Origin: an uncultured Methanomassiliicoccales archaeon | GTDB lineage: Archaea; Thermoplasmatota; Thermoplasmata; Methanomassiliicoccales; Methanomethylophilaceae | Assembly (NCBI GenBank): GCA_934234005.1 | Contig: CAKQHC010000002.1 | Span: 1 to 37,805, forward strand | DNA: 37,805 bases | Reading direction: 5' to 3' | Shown: piece by piece, positions 1-7,913 of the stretch | How the letters are laid out: each line of letters begins with the position of its first letter | Position numbering within the stretch: position 1 is the stretch's first letter | The notes under the pieces: generated by a model | Databases searched by the model: none | The model's input: only the letters and a program-made list of their open reading frames with translations | What the model was told of the DNA's origin: nothing | Position numbers and translations under genes: made by a program

Positions 1-1400
1 GCCCTGGCATTGCTGTCAATCTTGGGTTTCTCCATAGGAGTTGCTTCACAGTGTGTGCGCACATAGTGCTGCCTCAGGATGTCAAGAGCACGGACGGCTC
101 TGTCGGGAGTGGGGAAACAGGGGAAAGCACCTTCGCGCAGAATATCGTTGGCTCTCTCACACTTCTCTCCGCCGGCAAAACACACGGTTGTCGGTACGGG
201 AATGTCGTCCCTGATCTCAACAAGCATTCTTGCAACGGATTCGAGATCTGCTGTATCAAGAGGCGAACCCATGATAACAAGTCCTCCGACATCGTCATCT
301 TTAATGACGGTTTCAATGACCTCTCTGAAATACTCTGCTTTTGCATCTCCGCGTACGTCAATGGGGTTTGTAAGTCCCGCAACGGTGGGCACACGCCTCT
401 TGATTTCTTCGATAGTCTCCGGTTTGAGTTTGATTGCATGGATGTACTTTGCATCATATGCGGCATCGGCAGACATAACTCCGAGTCCGCCCGCATTGGT
501 GATGATTACAATTCCGTCCTTCTTCATGGGGCTGCACGTAGACATGACTCCGAGAGCATCAAACATCTCATCAAGATCCATTGCCCTGTGTATTCCCAAT
601 TTTTTCATTATAACGTCATTCACAGCATCGGAACCTGCGAGCGATCCTGTATGGGATGATGCAGCTGCGGATCCTGCCTGGGTCCTTCCGGACTTGAATG
701 CCACTATGGGTTTCTTGACTTTCTCTACGGCCTTGATGAATTTTTCACCGTTGTTGATTCCCTCTATGTACATTCCGATAACTTTTGTGTTCTCGTCCGC
801 TTCCACGGTGGGGAGAAGATCGGCCTCATCGAGGCATGCTTTGTTACCGAGTGTAATGAAATTGGCAAGTCCCATCTTGTTCTTGTAGGACCAGTCGATG
901 ATAGAGGATCCGACTGCACCGGACTGAGAGAATATGGTGATGTTTCCGGCTTTGGGAAGAAGATGCGCGAATGTTGCGTTGACTCCTGCTGCAGGATTCA
1001 TTATACCGAAACAGTTGGGTCCGAGGAACTCAACTCCGTTCTGCGAAGCCTGTATAATGAGCTCTTTCTCGAGTTCCGCTCCTTCCGGACTGTCTTCTTT
1101 GAATCCTGCAGTCAGAATTGATGCGTACTTGACTCCTGCTTTGTTGAGGTTAGCCATCTCGCCGGGGACGAGGTTTGCTTTAACTGCAATAATTGCGACA
1201 TCAATAGGCTGTCCGACCTCTGTAATAGAGGTGTATGCCTTGATTCCCTGGATTTCCCCGCCTTTGGGGTTGATAGGGTACAGTTTGGACTTGTTAAATC
1301 CTGCATCAATCATATTTTTGACGAGCATTCCGCCGAGTTTCGTGACATCATTGGATGCACCGATGATTGCAACGGAAGACGGTTTCAGTAGGGATTTCAT
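1..1400 (-). CDS. ADP-forming acetate/acyl-CoA synthetase, C-terminus outside window
   Basis: This reads leftward from ATG at 1400 and is still open at base 1, giving 466 codons. ADP-forming acyl-CoA synthetases convert acyl-CoA, ADP and phosphate to acid, CoA and ATP in the cytoplasm, or run in reverse. The N-terminus (MKSLLKPSSVAIIGASND) is a CoA-binding Rossmann fold. The motif SSHTGSLAGSD contains His250, matching the family's phosphorylated histidine. The alpha subunit of two-subunit enzymes is about 460 residues. Here the frame continues past that through a proline/lysine linker (TPMEKPKIDS), so an ATP-grasp beta domain fused on the same chain is likely but lies outside the window. An AT-rich box at 1423-1433 on the minus strand is 23-33 bases before the ATG, suggesting a leaderless or short-leader transcript. 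Substrate preference cannot be read from the sequence. Confidence 0.87.
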   Translation of the reverse strand, partial: MKSLLKPSSVAIIGASNDVTKLGGMLVKNMIDAGFNKSKLYPINPKGGEIQGIKAYTSITEVGQPIDVAIIAVKANLVPGEMANLNKAGVKYASILTAGFKEDSPEGAELEKELIIQASQNGVEFLGPNCFGIMNPAAGVNATFAHLLPKAGNITIFSQSGAVGSSIIDWSYKNKMGLANFITLGNKACLDEADLLPTVEADENTKVIGMYIEGINNGEKFIKAVEKVKKPIVAFKSGRTQAGSAAASSHTGSLAGSDAVNDVIMKKLGIHRAMDLDEMFDALGVMSTCSPMKKDGIVIITNAGGLGVMSADAAYDAKYIHAIKLKPETIEEIKRRVPTVAGLTNPIDVRGDAKAEYFREVIETVIKDDDVGGLVIMGSPLDTADLESVARMLVEIRDDIPVPTTVCFAGGEKCERANDILREGAFPCFPTPDRAVRALDILRQHYVRTHCEATPMEKPKIDSNAR

Positions 1401-1422
1401 AATCGCCTGTATTTGATATCCA

Positions 1423-1433
1423 TTAATAATATT
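1423..1433 (-). promoter_or_regulatory. Putative TATA box of the acyl-CoA synthetase gene
   Basis: Read on the minus strand this is AATATTATTAA, 23-33 bases before the ATG at 1400. That is where an archaeal box A would place transcription start at or just before the start codon. Confidence 0.5.
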
Positions 1434-1524
1434 TTGGTGGACTTCGCTCTTTTTTTATCATATTTCGTAACTTTATGCATGGAATCCGTAAATATTATGC
1501 CAATTTTCTTCTAAATCAGTAAAA

Positions 1525-1596
1525 ATACGTCAATTGTCTGATAAAACAAGGTGTATAAATGATATGTACGATATAAAATACGTTGATTGTCGTATA
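1525..1596. repeat. Imperfect 19-base direct repeat between divergent promoters
   Basis: The two copies are ATACGTCAATTGTCTGATA (1525-1543) and ATACGTTGATTGTCGTATA (1578-1596), identical at 15 of 19 positions and 53 bases apart. They lie between the leftward acyl-CoA synthetase promoter and the rightward promoter of the candidate RNA. Either an operator pair or duplicated promoter elements is possible. The region is AT-rich, so chance similarity is not excluded. Confidence 0.35.
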
Positions 1597-1603
1597 GGAC
1601 TAT

Positions 1604-1617
1604 GTACAAATATAATG
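1604..1617 (+). promoter_or_regulatory. Putative TATA box for the candidate RNA
   Basis: The segment TACAAATATAATG ends about 15-20 bases before the first strong stem at 1634. This is close to archaeal box A spacing for an RNA starting at about 1631-1637. Other AT-rich boxes lie just upstream (1553-1558 and 1571-1580), so the start is not fixed by sequence alone. Confidence 0.4.
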
Positions 1618-1630
1618 TATACACATTGCA

Positions 1631-1860
1631 GACCGCTGTTCCGGCGAAGGGGCGCGAATCGTGAACGCCATGTGCACGGAACAGCGTATAGTGATGCCGA
1701 ACCTACCTATGGTAGGGCCCCTGCGGGAGCCGTCGACGTGTCGTCGAAGCGATGACCGGAGGACAACGCGACATCCGAAACATACCCCCTGCGTAAGTCA
1801 GTGCCCCGAGACCGGTGTCAGCACCGGACTGTGAAAAGGTGTGTTAGCGCATGGGGGACA
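1631..1860 (+). ncRNA. Candidate structured non-coding RNA, family not recognised
   Basis: A GC-rich block of about 230 bases follows very AT-rich DNA and holds no convincing protein. It contains many nested or adjacent complementary segments. A 10-bp perfect stem pairs 1634-1643 (CGCTGTTCCG) with 1677-1686, and GGCG/CGCC (1651-1654, 1666-1669) may pair inside it. Hairpins are CCTACC/GGTAGG (1702-1707, 1711-1716) and TCGACG-TGT-CGTCGA (1733-1747). A long helix pairs CCCCCTGCG (1785-1793) with CGCATGGGGG (1849-1858), with one bulged T. Inside it, CAGT/ACTG (1799-1802, 1828-1831) stacks on CCGGTG/CACCGG (1812-1817, 1822-1827). I looked for RNase P (GAGGAAAGUC), the SRP helix-8 signature and tRNA T-loops and did not find them. 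The strand is inferred from the upstream TATA-like box. Its 3' end abuts the convergent gene at 1866. Confidence 0.5.
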
Positions 1861-1865
1861 CGTGT

Positions 1866-2573
1866 TCATATGGTCATGTTTATCCTCCTCAACCCATATT
1901 CTGCCTCTTCCTGATACGGATACAATTCAAGCATTTTCGAATACTCTGCCCTTTTCACCGGTGACTGCTGTCCGAACCCCTGCGATATGCGAATCAAAGC
2001 CGAATATACCGAATAATCCACCACGCAGTCTGGAATATCGAACGAATCCAATGTATCTGCTACTCTCACCACTTTCATCAGAGTACTGGATTTCGTGCTT
2101 GCTTTCCATGTCGATCCGGAATTCCATCTGACGATTAACATCGGATCGTGTTCGACCAAACCCTCGTCCTCCAATCTCAGTACGGATTCGCACAGATCTC
2201 TGCAGTTCCCGACAGTGCCTCTGCTGATGCCTCTGCATCTCTTCACATAGAGCATTTGGTTCGAATCCACAAACGACGGCGATGAAAGCCAGTCGCAGAC
2301 GTCCTGCGGGTAATCGCCCGATCCTACATTCTTGATTTTTGCATACACCGATTCTGCGAGAGACGTCATGATATTGTCCGGTGCACCTATCAGATAATCG
2401 CTGACCTCGAATGAGATCCACGTATACGATCTGCTCCATTTCACCTTGAAATCGCCGAAGGCTGCATACGATGCATTCACATCCTTGTATCCGTTTGCTT
2501 TTCCGACTTCCGCAAATATTTCGGTCAGTCTGTTTTCCTGTTCCATATTCGTTTCCTGCGACAACTGTCGCAT
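1866..2573 (-). CDS. Conserved-looking hypothetical protein, possibly a degenerate SprT-like fold
   Basis: This 235-residue protein has no signal peptide or membrane segment. Residues about 35-85 (KVKWSRSYTWISFEVSDYL, then an Ala/Leu-rich helix) recall the layout of SprT/M48-like proteins, but the HExxH zinc motif expected on that helix is absent. If the resemblance is real the protein is not a classical zinc protease. The second half has mixed strands and helices and ends in a basic helix. The ATG at 2573 is used here; an in-frame ATG at 2546 (MEQENRL) is an equally possible start. It is divergent from the gene at 2611 across only 37 bases, which contain a shared TTTAAA-type box. Function is unknown. 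Confidence 0.7.
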   Translation of the reverse strand: MRQLSQETNMEQENRLTEIFAEVGKANGYKDVNASYAAFGDFKVKWSRSYTWISFEVSDYLIGAPDNIMTSLAESVYAKIKNVGSGDYPQDVCDWLSSPSFVDSNQMLYVKRCRGISRGTVGNCRDLCESVLRLEDEGLVEHDPMLIVRWNSGSTWKASTKSSTLMKVVRVADTLDSFDIPDCVVDYSVYSALIRISQGFGQQSPVKRAEYSKMLELYPYQEEAEYGLRRINMTI

Positions 2574-2610
2574 TCCAGTAATTTACGCGTCACAGGTTTA
2601 AAGAAAACTG

Positions 2611-3075
2611 ATGGATCCAGCGGACAAAGTCATTAATGCCCCGTCCGAATGTCCTGCCATGGAACAAAACCCAGAATCCGTAAAGGAAACGGAACGCATA
2701 TTGGATCTCATAAAACGGAAATATGGATTCATCCCGGTCGTCAACCAGATACTTTCCGAACGTCCGGACATGTTCATACCTGTTACGGAAGCAAGCAAAT
2801 CTATCCTTGAACACGGTGTGATGGACAGAAAATCAAGGATGCTCTGTGCCGTATCGGCATCTGCCGCACTGTGCGGCGAATACTGCCTGGATGTACAGAT
2901 TGCACATGCTGCAGATGCAGGAGCCGACAGAGATGAAATCTTAGAAGCCATCATGATCGGATGCCAGATGAACTTCACACGTTCCCAATCATACGCTCTC
3001 AGAAGATTCGCAGATGCATACGGTGTAGAAAAAAAGGAAATTGTAGAACAAAAATTCCCGGATTCCAAAAAGTAA
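2611..3075 (+). CDS. Carboxymuconolactone decarboxylase / AhpD-like protein
   Basis: The 154-residue protein matches the CMD/AhpD helical fold. It has an N-terminal helix rich in acid and lysine, then the core (CGEYCLDVQIAHAADAGA) with two cysteines and a following histidine, then DEILEAIMIG and a closing helix. In AhpD-like proteins the Cys pair and nearby His form a thiol-disulfide or peroxidase centre. Here the cysteines are spaced CxxxC rather than the classical CxxC, so activity may differ. A role in redox or peroxide handling is the usual inference; aromatic decarboxylation is unlikely without pathway neighbours. An AGGTTTAAAG box ends about 10 bases before the start, so the start or promoter assignment is approximate. 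Confidence 0.75.
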   Translation: MDPADKVINAPSECPAMEQNPESVKETERILDLIKRKYGFIPVVNQILSERPDMFIPVTEASKSILEHGVMDRKSRMLCAVSASAALCGEYCLDVQIAHAADAGADRDEILEAIMIGCQMNFTRSQSYALRRFADAYGVEKKEIVEQKFPDSKK

Positions 3076-3119
3076 CCGCCCTGTTATATACTATCATTGA
3101 GGATTACGTAACGATAACA

Positions 3120-3446
3120 ATGGTACAAATTGCACCTGAGGCAGAGAAGTTCATCAACGATCTGCTTGAAAAGAACAACAAAGTCGGATACGGAATTAAG
3201 ATTTACCTCTCGGGATTTGCCTGTTCCGGACCCCAGTTCGGAATGTCTTTCCAAGAAACAGCAGGAGAAGGAGACATAGTGGACAAAACCGCTCAGGGAT
3301 TCGAGATGTACTACGACAAAGAAACCGAAGAGGCACTCAGCAAGTGCGTAATCGAATTCATCGACGACCCCAATTTCGGAACCGGCCTCACAATCCGCGA
3401 TCCGTCTTTCCAGGGCTGCTCGTCCTGTGGCGGAGGATGCCACTGA
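3120..3446 (+). CDS. HesB/IscA-like A-type iron-sulfur carrier with atypical Cys-rich tail
   Basis: This is a 108-residue protein starting at ATG 3120; a longer reading from 2961 overlaps the previous gene out of frame and is rejected. The fold matches A-type carriers: an N-terminal helix (APEAEKFINDLL), then YLSGFACSGPQFGMSFQE, where the Cys in ACSG aligns with the first ligand of IscA. It continues as a beta-rich domain to a C-terminal cysteine cluster. Classical IscA ends in CGCG; here the end is CSSCGGGCH, with three cysteines and a terminal histidine. It probably binds or transfers an Fe-S cluster or metal. It lies 44 bases after the AhpD-like gene and may be cotranscribed with it. A stem-loop follows the stop. 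Confidence 0.78.
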   Translation: MVQIAPEAEKFINDLLEKNNKVGYGIKIYLSGFACSGPQFGMSFQETAGEGDIVDKTAQGFEMYYDKETEEALSKCVIEFIDDPNFGTGLTIRDPSFQGCSSCGGGCH

Positions 3447-3454
3447 TTCTTTTA

Positions 3455-3471
3455 CCGGGACTCTGTCCCGG
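3455..3471 (+). terminator. Stem-loop after the A-type carrier gene
   Basis: CCGGGAC-TCT-GTCCCGG forms a perfect 7-bp stem with a 3-base loop, starting nine bases after the TGA at 3444-3446. AT-rich DNA follows, but there is no long T-run. Confidence 0.5.
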
Positions 3472-3588
3472 GATCGATTATTTACATTTTATAAAGTTGA
3501 AATTACATATTCCAGACCCGCGCGGATAAATTTATCGGAACGCTTACGATAGCGGTAAAAAGATAATCTATCACACAATTCCCGCATT

Positions 3589-4518
3589 ATGACCTTCTAC
3601 AAAACAGACTGTCCGGAATGTTGCGAGAAAATAATCCTGGATGTTATCAACGGCTTCGGATACTGTATGTACTGCGGTGCCAAAGTCGAACCAGAGGAAC
3701 TCGTACCGTTGCCGAACAGTCTGAGAGAAACAATATTTCTTGAACTGAACAAAGACGATGTTGCCGAACCTTGGGACACAAAGGTTTCGGAAAGCATAGA
3801 TCTCGCTCAGTCCGGAGATATAAACGGATGCATCGCCGGATTAAGATCGGTATTGGAAAATGCGGAAAACAAACAAACAGACGATATCCTGGATTCCATA
3901 GACAAAGCCATCGTCAATTGGATAATTTCCGGGATCACCGACAGAAACCTGCCGATGTACGAAGGGGGCGCCCGCGATGTGTACGAAGGCATAAAGGATC
4001 TTGTGGGAGAAGGCATGAATTATGCAATAGTCAACGTCTGCAGAATGCATATGAGCATGATTTCCAACAACCTGAACGATTCCGAAATGGCCAAAAGATT
4101 GATTAAAACAACATTTATGGTCCTGAAAGATTACATCAATGACATCCACAATCTTGAGGAACTTGTCGATTTCATAACAGGATTGAACTATATCACGCAC
4201 AACGCTATCCACGTAGCATATCCGAATGCAAACGAAAACAAGGACGAATATATGGATGAGCCTGCATTCAGATATTACAACTTCCTCCTTCATCTGGCAT
4301 TTATGGCTATAAATGAAACAAAAGCCATGAAACGTAAGGATCTTGTCAAAATCAACCGTTCTGTTTCAGCAGGAGACAGATCCGAAGCCCTGAAAGATAT
4401 CAATTCGGCAATAGATTTGGTTCTGGATAAAGATCCTGATGCGTATTTCGAACCTTTCAAAAAATATATGGATCATATGCTCGGAAAGAATTCCAAGAAC
4501 ACAAAGAAAAAGAACTGA
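3589..4518 (+). CDS. Zinc-ribbon protein with long helical C-terminal region, unknown function
   Basis: The 309-residue protein starts with a zinc ribbon (CPECCEKI at residues 5-12 and CMYCGAKV at about 27-34), then a short proline-containing linker. The rest is almost entirely predicted helix, with repeat-like acidic and amphipathic segments and a lysine-rich end (KNSKNTKKKN). No catalytic motif or membrane segment is visible. It ends five bases before the Hef-like helicase gene, so the two are probably translated from one message, and a role connected to DNA repair is a guess from position only. Archaeal zinc-ribbon plus helical proteins of this kind are often lineage-restricted. Confidence 0.7.
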   Translation: MTFYKTDCPECCEKIILDVINGFGYCMYCGAKVEPEELVPLPNSLRETIFLELNKDDVAEPWDTKVSESIDLAQSGDINGCIAGLRSVLENAENKQTDDILDSIDKAIVNWIISGITDRNLPMYEGGARDVYEGIKDLVGEGMNYAIVNVCRMHMSMISNNLNDSEMAKRLIKTTFMVLKDYINDIHNLEELVDFITGLNYITHNAIHVAYPNANENKDEYMDEPAFRYYNFLLHLAFMAINETKAMKRKDLVKINRSVSAGDRSEALKDINSAIDLVLDKDPDAYFEPFKKYMDHMLGKNSKNTKKKN

Positions 4519-4523
4519 ATTCC

Positions 4524-6089
4524 ATGGAATATCTGACACATCCGCGTATCGTGCCTGGTAAGGTAGAGAAGAGAGCTTATCAGGTCAATATGGCGGCAGG
4601 ATGCGAAAAAAAGAATACGCTTGTCATCCTGCCCACAAGTCTGGGTAAGACGGTGGTGGCCATCCAGGTCATAGCGGACTTTCTCGACAGAGGCAAAGTC
4701 CTGCTGATGGCCCCCACCAAACCGCTCGTTGACCAACACGGAGCATCCATGGAATCTATGCTTACCTGTACTTCAACAGCCATACTGAACGGACACATGA
4801 AGCCCGAAAAAAGGGCTGCGGCCGTTTCGGAAAACGAATTAATCATCGCCACCCCGCAAACGGTATCCAACGATTTACTCGAAGGCAGATACAACCTCGA
4901 CGATTTTTCTCTTGTCATCTATGACGAAGCGCACCGTGCCACAGGCAATTATGCATACGTTACCGTTGCACAATATTGCCATTCCTCGATAAGAAGTATA
5001 GGAATGACGGCATCTCCCGGAAGCGATGAAAAACGCATAGAAGAAGTGTGTGTGAATCTCGATCTGAGACGGATAGACATAAGGTCTGAAGACGACCCGG
5101 ACGTGTCCCCGTATGTACACGACACATATATCAACCGCATAACGGTAAACATGCCACAGGATCTTCTGGAAGTAATAAGCCTGCTCCGTTCCATACAGGA
5201 ACGCTACGCCGACGAACTGAGAGGAATGCATCTTGTTATGGGAAACTGGGCCGTTTCCACCAAACATCTGCTCAACATACAGCGTAATCTCCAGGCAAGA
5301 CTGGCGTCCGGAGAGGTTACGTCCACGGTGTACCGCGGATTGTCGCTCACTGGCAAGAGTATCAAAGTTCTGCATGCAATCAATCTGGCAGAGACGCAGG
5401 GAATTACCATTCTAAAATCTTATTTGGGTAAACTGGAGGAGGAAGCCGAACAGGAAAAAGGAGGACGCAGCGCACGCGAAATAACGCAACGTCCAGAGTA
5501 CAGACTGGTGAGAAACATTGTCGATACCACCCGCGTCGAACATCCGAAGATATCCCGTGCAATGTCTATTGTAAGCCGTACCCTGAACGAATCCCCTGAA
5601 TCCAAGGTGATTATATTTACACAGTACCGCGGAACATGCGATCTTCTGGAAACAAAATTGGCTTCGATACCCGGTGCAAAAGTATCCAAACTGGTCGGAC
5701 AGGCGAAGGGTGGCATGACACAGAAGGAACAGATAAAACTTCTCGACGGTTTCCGCGAAGGACAGTCAAACGTCCTGGTTGCCACACAGGTCGGCGAAGA
5801 AGGATTGGATATAGCGGGAGCCGACGTCGTGCTGTTTTACGAACCCGTACCGTCGGAAATACGCACCATACAGAGACGCGGACGTACAGGAAGAAAAAAC
5901 GACGGTGAAGTCTATGTGCTCGTTGCCAAAGGCACGGCCGACGAAGTGTTTGAAAAAGTGGCCAAAGAGCGCGAAGAACTTATGAGGAAAAAACTCGAAC
6001 TGCTCAGCGTAAAACTCTCCCAGGGACGCTCCGGATTCCCGAACCGCTCTCAACGCCGTATCGATTCGTATGATGATATGAATCCTTAA
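4524..6089 (+). CDS. Hef/FANCM-family DNA helicase without nuclease domain
   Basis: The protein is a 521-residue superfamily 2 helicase of the Hef/FANCM/Mph1 group, which remodels stalled forks and branched DNA. The N-terminus (MEYLTHPRI, then EKRAYQVN) is typical of the family. Walker A is PTSLGKT with Lys42; the usual glycine is replaced by serine. Motif II is DEAH (134-137). The second RecA lobe has IIFTQYRGTC, TQVGEEGLDI and the arginine-finger motif VI QRRGRTGR (about 450-458). A helical insert lies between the lobes, as in Hef. Classical euryarchaeal Hef carries a C-terminal XPF-type nuclease; this chain ends soon after the helicase core with a basic Ser/Arg-rich tail (SGFPNRSQRR), so only helicase activity is expected. 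The DNA ligase gene follows after 25 bases. Confidence 0.9.
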   Translation: MEYLTHPRIVPGKVEKRAYQVNMAAGCEKKNTLVILPTSLGKTVVAIQVIADFLDRGKVLLMAPTKPLVDQHGASMESMLTCTSTAILNGHMKPEKRAAAVSENELIIATPQTVSNDLLEGRYNLDDFSLVIYDEAHRATGNYAYVTVAQYCHSSIRSIGMTASPGSDEKRIEEVCVNLDLRRIDIRSEDDPDVSPYVHDTYINRITVNMPQDLLEVISLLRSIQERYADELRGMHLVMGNWAVSTKHLLNIQRNLQARLASGEVTSTVYRGLSLTGKSIKVLHAINLAETQGITILKSYLGKLEEEAEQEKGGRSAREITQRPEYRLVRNIVDTTRVEHPKISRAMSIVSRTLNESPESKVIIFTQYRGTCDLLETKLASIPGAKVSKLVGQAKGGMTQKEQIKLLDGFREGQSNVLVATQVGEEGLDIAGADVVLFYEPVPSEIRTIQRRGRTGRKNDGEVYVLVAKGTADEVFEKVAKEREELMRKKLELLSVKLSQGRSGFPNRSQRRIDSYDDMNP

Positions 6090-6114
6090 ATCCCTCCCGG
6101 CCCTTGCAAGGCAT

Positions 6115-7881
6115 ATGCTATATTCCGACCTTGCAACGGTCTTTGACAGATTGGAATCCACATCGAGCCGCCTTGAGATGGCTGATATCCTGGCGGAATT
6201 CTTCAAAATAGCCGACAGGAAGGAACTGCGCCGCATAATATATCTGTCCCAAGGCAAACTTCATCCGGATTTTATCAACAAAGAACTGGGTATGGCCGAC
6301 AAACTGGTTATAAAAGCCATAAAGGAAACCTCCGGAACGCCTATGGACAAGGTTGAGGATCTTTACATCAAAACCGGCGATCCTGGAGAGGTTGCGGAAA
6401 AACTGATTGTCAGGAAAAAACAAATGACTTTGTTCTCCGAAGAACTGAGCGTGGACCGTGTGTTCAAAAGCCTCACGGCCATAGAAAACGCCGAAGGGAA
6501 GGATTCACAGGATAAAAAAATGAAAACTCTGGCCAACATGCTCCACGATTCGGGGCCGTTGGAAGCCAGATATCTGTGCAGAACCGTCACCGGCCGTATG
6601 CGCGTAGGTGCCGGAGACATGACCATACTCGATGCGCTGTCTATCGCGTTCGCCGACAAAAGCGACCGTCCGGAAATTGAAAGGGCATTTAACGTAACCT
6701 GCGATATCGGCCTGGTTGCGGAAACCATAGCGAACGAAGGCATGGACGGAATCAGGCGCATCCGCGTCAGTATCGACAGCCCCGTAAAAGTCATGTTGGC
6801 AGAACGCATGCCGTCTATCTTCCAAGTTGTGGAAAAAATGGGCGGAAGATGTGCCATGGAATACAAATACGACGGTATCCGCGTACAGGCGCATATCGGC
6901 AAAGATTCGGTGAGACTGTTTTCCAGAAGACTTGAAGACCTGACCAACAACTTTCCCGATATCGCAACCGCGCTCAGACAGCACTGCAGACATGACGAAT
7001 GCATAGTGGAAGGAGAATGCGTCGCCATAGACCGTGAAACCGGCAATATGCTCCCGTTCCAAACCGTTACCCACAGACGCAGAAAGAACGACATGGAATC
7101 GGCTGTGAATGAAGTAAAAGTCAGAATGTTCATGTTCGATATGCTTTATGCGGACGGGAACGATATGACCGGACTGCCGTATCCCGAAAGACGCTCGGCT
7201 TTGGAGAACGGCTTCGAAATGGGCGATTTGATGCAAATGACAACCATGCGCATCGTGAACTCTCCCGAAGAGGGTGAAAACTTCTTCGACGGAGCTATCG
7301 CAAACAGATGCGAGGGAATAATGGCAAAATCGATAGAAGACAATTCGGTATACCGTGCCGGATCGAGAGGATTCCTGTGGATAAAATACAAAAAAGATTA
7401 CCAACAGGCTCTCACGGATTCTTTTGACCTTGCCGTGGTGGGCGCATTCTACGGTATGGGAAAAAGAGCCGGGAGGTACGGTGCCCTGCTCATGGCGGCA
7501 TACGATCAGGAAACGGGAAGATTCGGAACCGTATGCAAACTGGGAACCGGTTTTGACGATGCTTTCCTGGAACATATGCCTGAACTTCTCGACTCGGGCA
7601 TATCGGAATCAAAGCCCAAAATACTGGATGCTGAAATGATTCCCGACGTGTGGTTCGAACCTACCGTCGTGCTCGAAGTGGTAGCCGCAGAAATTACGCT
7701 CAGCCCCATACACACTGCTGCCAAAGATCTTCTTAAAGAAGGTGCGGGACTCGGAATAAGATTCCCCAGATTCACGGGAAGAGTGAGAGACGATAAAACC
7801 GCTGAACAGTGCACAACGGTCGGAGAGATAATAGAGATGTACTCCATGCAGGTACACGATTCGGACGGTTTGTCCGAGTGA
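6115..7881 (+). CDS. lig: ATP-dependent DNA ligase
   Basis: This 588-residue protein has the length and order of archaeal replicative ligases. An N-terminal DNA-binding helical domain (about 1-220) includes GRMRVGAGDMTILDAL. The adenylation domain has motif I EYKYDGIRVQ, with Lys251 as the AMP-accepting lysine. Motif III FMFDMLY, motif IV EGIMAKS and motif V WIKYKKDY follow. The C-terminal OB domain ends in a motif VI-like segment (GLGIRFPRFTGRVRDDK). It seals nicks in replication and repair using ATP, in contrast to the NAD-dependent LigA of bacteria. It sits directly behind the Hef-like helicase, forming a small repair unit. The ATG at 6115 is the only good start; a purine-rich GCAAGG precedes it. 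Confidence 0.95.
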   Translation: MLYSDLATVFDRLESTSSRLEMADILAEFFKIADRKELRRIIYLSQGKLHPDFINKELGMADKLVIKAIKETSGTPMDKVEDLYIKTGDPGEVAEKLIVRKKQMTLFSEELSVDRVFKSLTAIENAEGKDSQDKKMKTLANMLHDSGPLEARYLCRTVTGRMRVGAGDMTILDALSIAFADKSDRPEIERAFNVTCDIGLVAETIANEGMDGIRRIRVSIDSPVKVMLAERMPSIFQVVEKMGGRCAMEYKYDGIRVQAHIGKDSVRLFSRRLEDLTNNFPDIATALRQHCRHDECIVEGECVAIDRETGNMLPFQTVTHRRRKNDMESAVNEVKVRMFMFDMLYADGNDMTGLPYPERRSALENGFEMGDLMQMTTMRIVNSPEEGENFFDGAIANRCEGIMAKSIEDNSVYRAGSRGFLWIKYKKDYQQALTDSFDLAVVGAFYGMGKRAGRYGALLMAAYDQETGRFGTVCKLGTGFDDAFLEHMPELLDSGISESKPKILDAEMIPDVWFEPTVVLEVVAAEITLSPIHTAAKDLLKEGAGLGIRFPRFTGRVRDDKTAEQCTTVGEIIEMYSMQVHDSDGLSE

Positions 7882-7913
7882 ATCGAATTTCAAAAATCGG
7901 AGACTGTGATACG

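Noticed and set aside
79..888. Long rightward open frames (51-659, 79-888, 934-1416) over the first 1.4 kb
   Set aside because: They are antisense to the acyl-CoA synthetase gene, which has clear family motifs across the region; their products are Ser-rich with no recognisable domain.
1534..1755. 73-codon frame in the candidate RNA region
   Set aside because: It runs across AT-rich promoter DNA into the folded GC-rich block, has no ribosome site and no domain; the base-pairing pattern explains the region better.
1631..1860. RNase P RNA, SRP RNA or tRNA identity for the folded block
   Set aside because: The GAGGAAAGUC element, the SRP helix-8 signature and T-loop sequences were looked for on the plus strand, and the first two on the minus strand as well, without a match.
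2961..3446. Longer start for the A-type carrier
   Set aside because: The extra 53 residues overlap the AhpD-like gene out of frame and have no family match; ATG 3120 gives normal IscA length.
6505..7575. 356-codon leftward frame inside the DNA ligase gene
   Set aside because: A shadow frame of a highly conserved ligase; the product has His/Phe-rich low-similarity sequence and no start signals.
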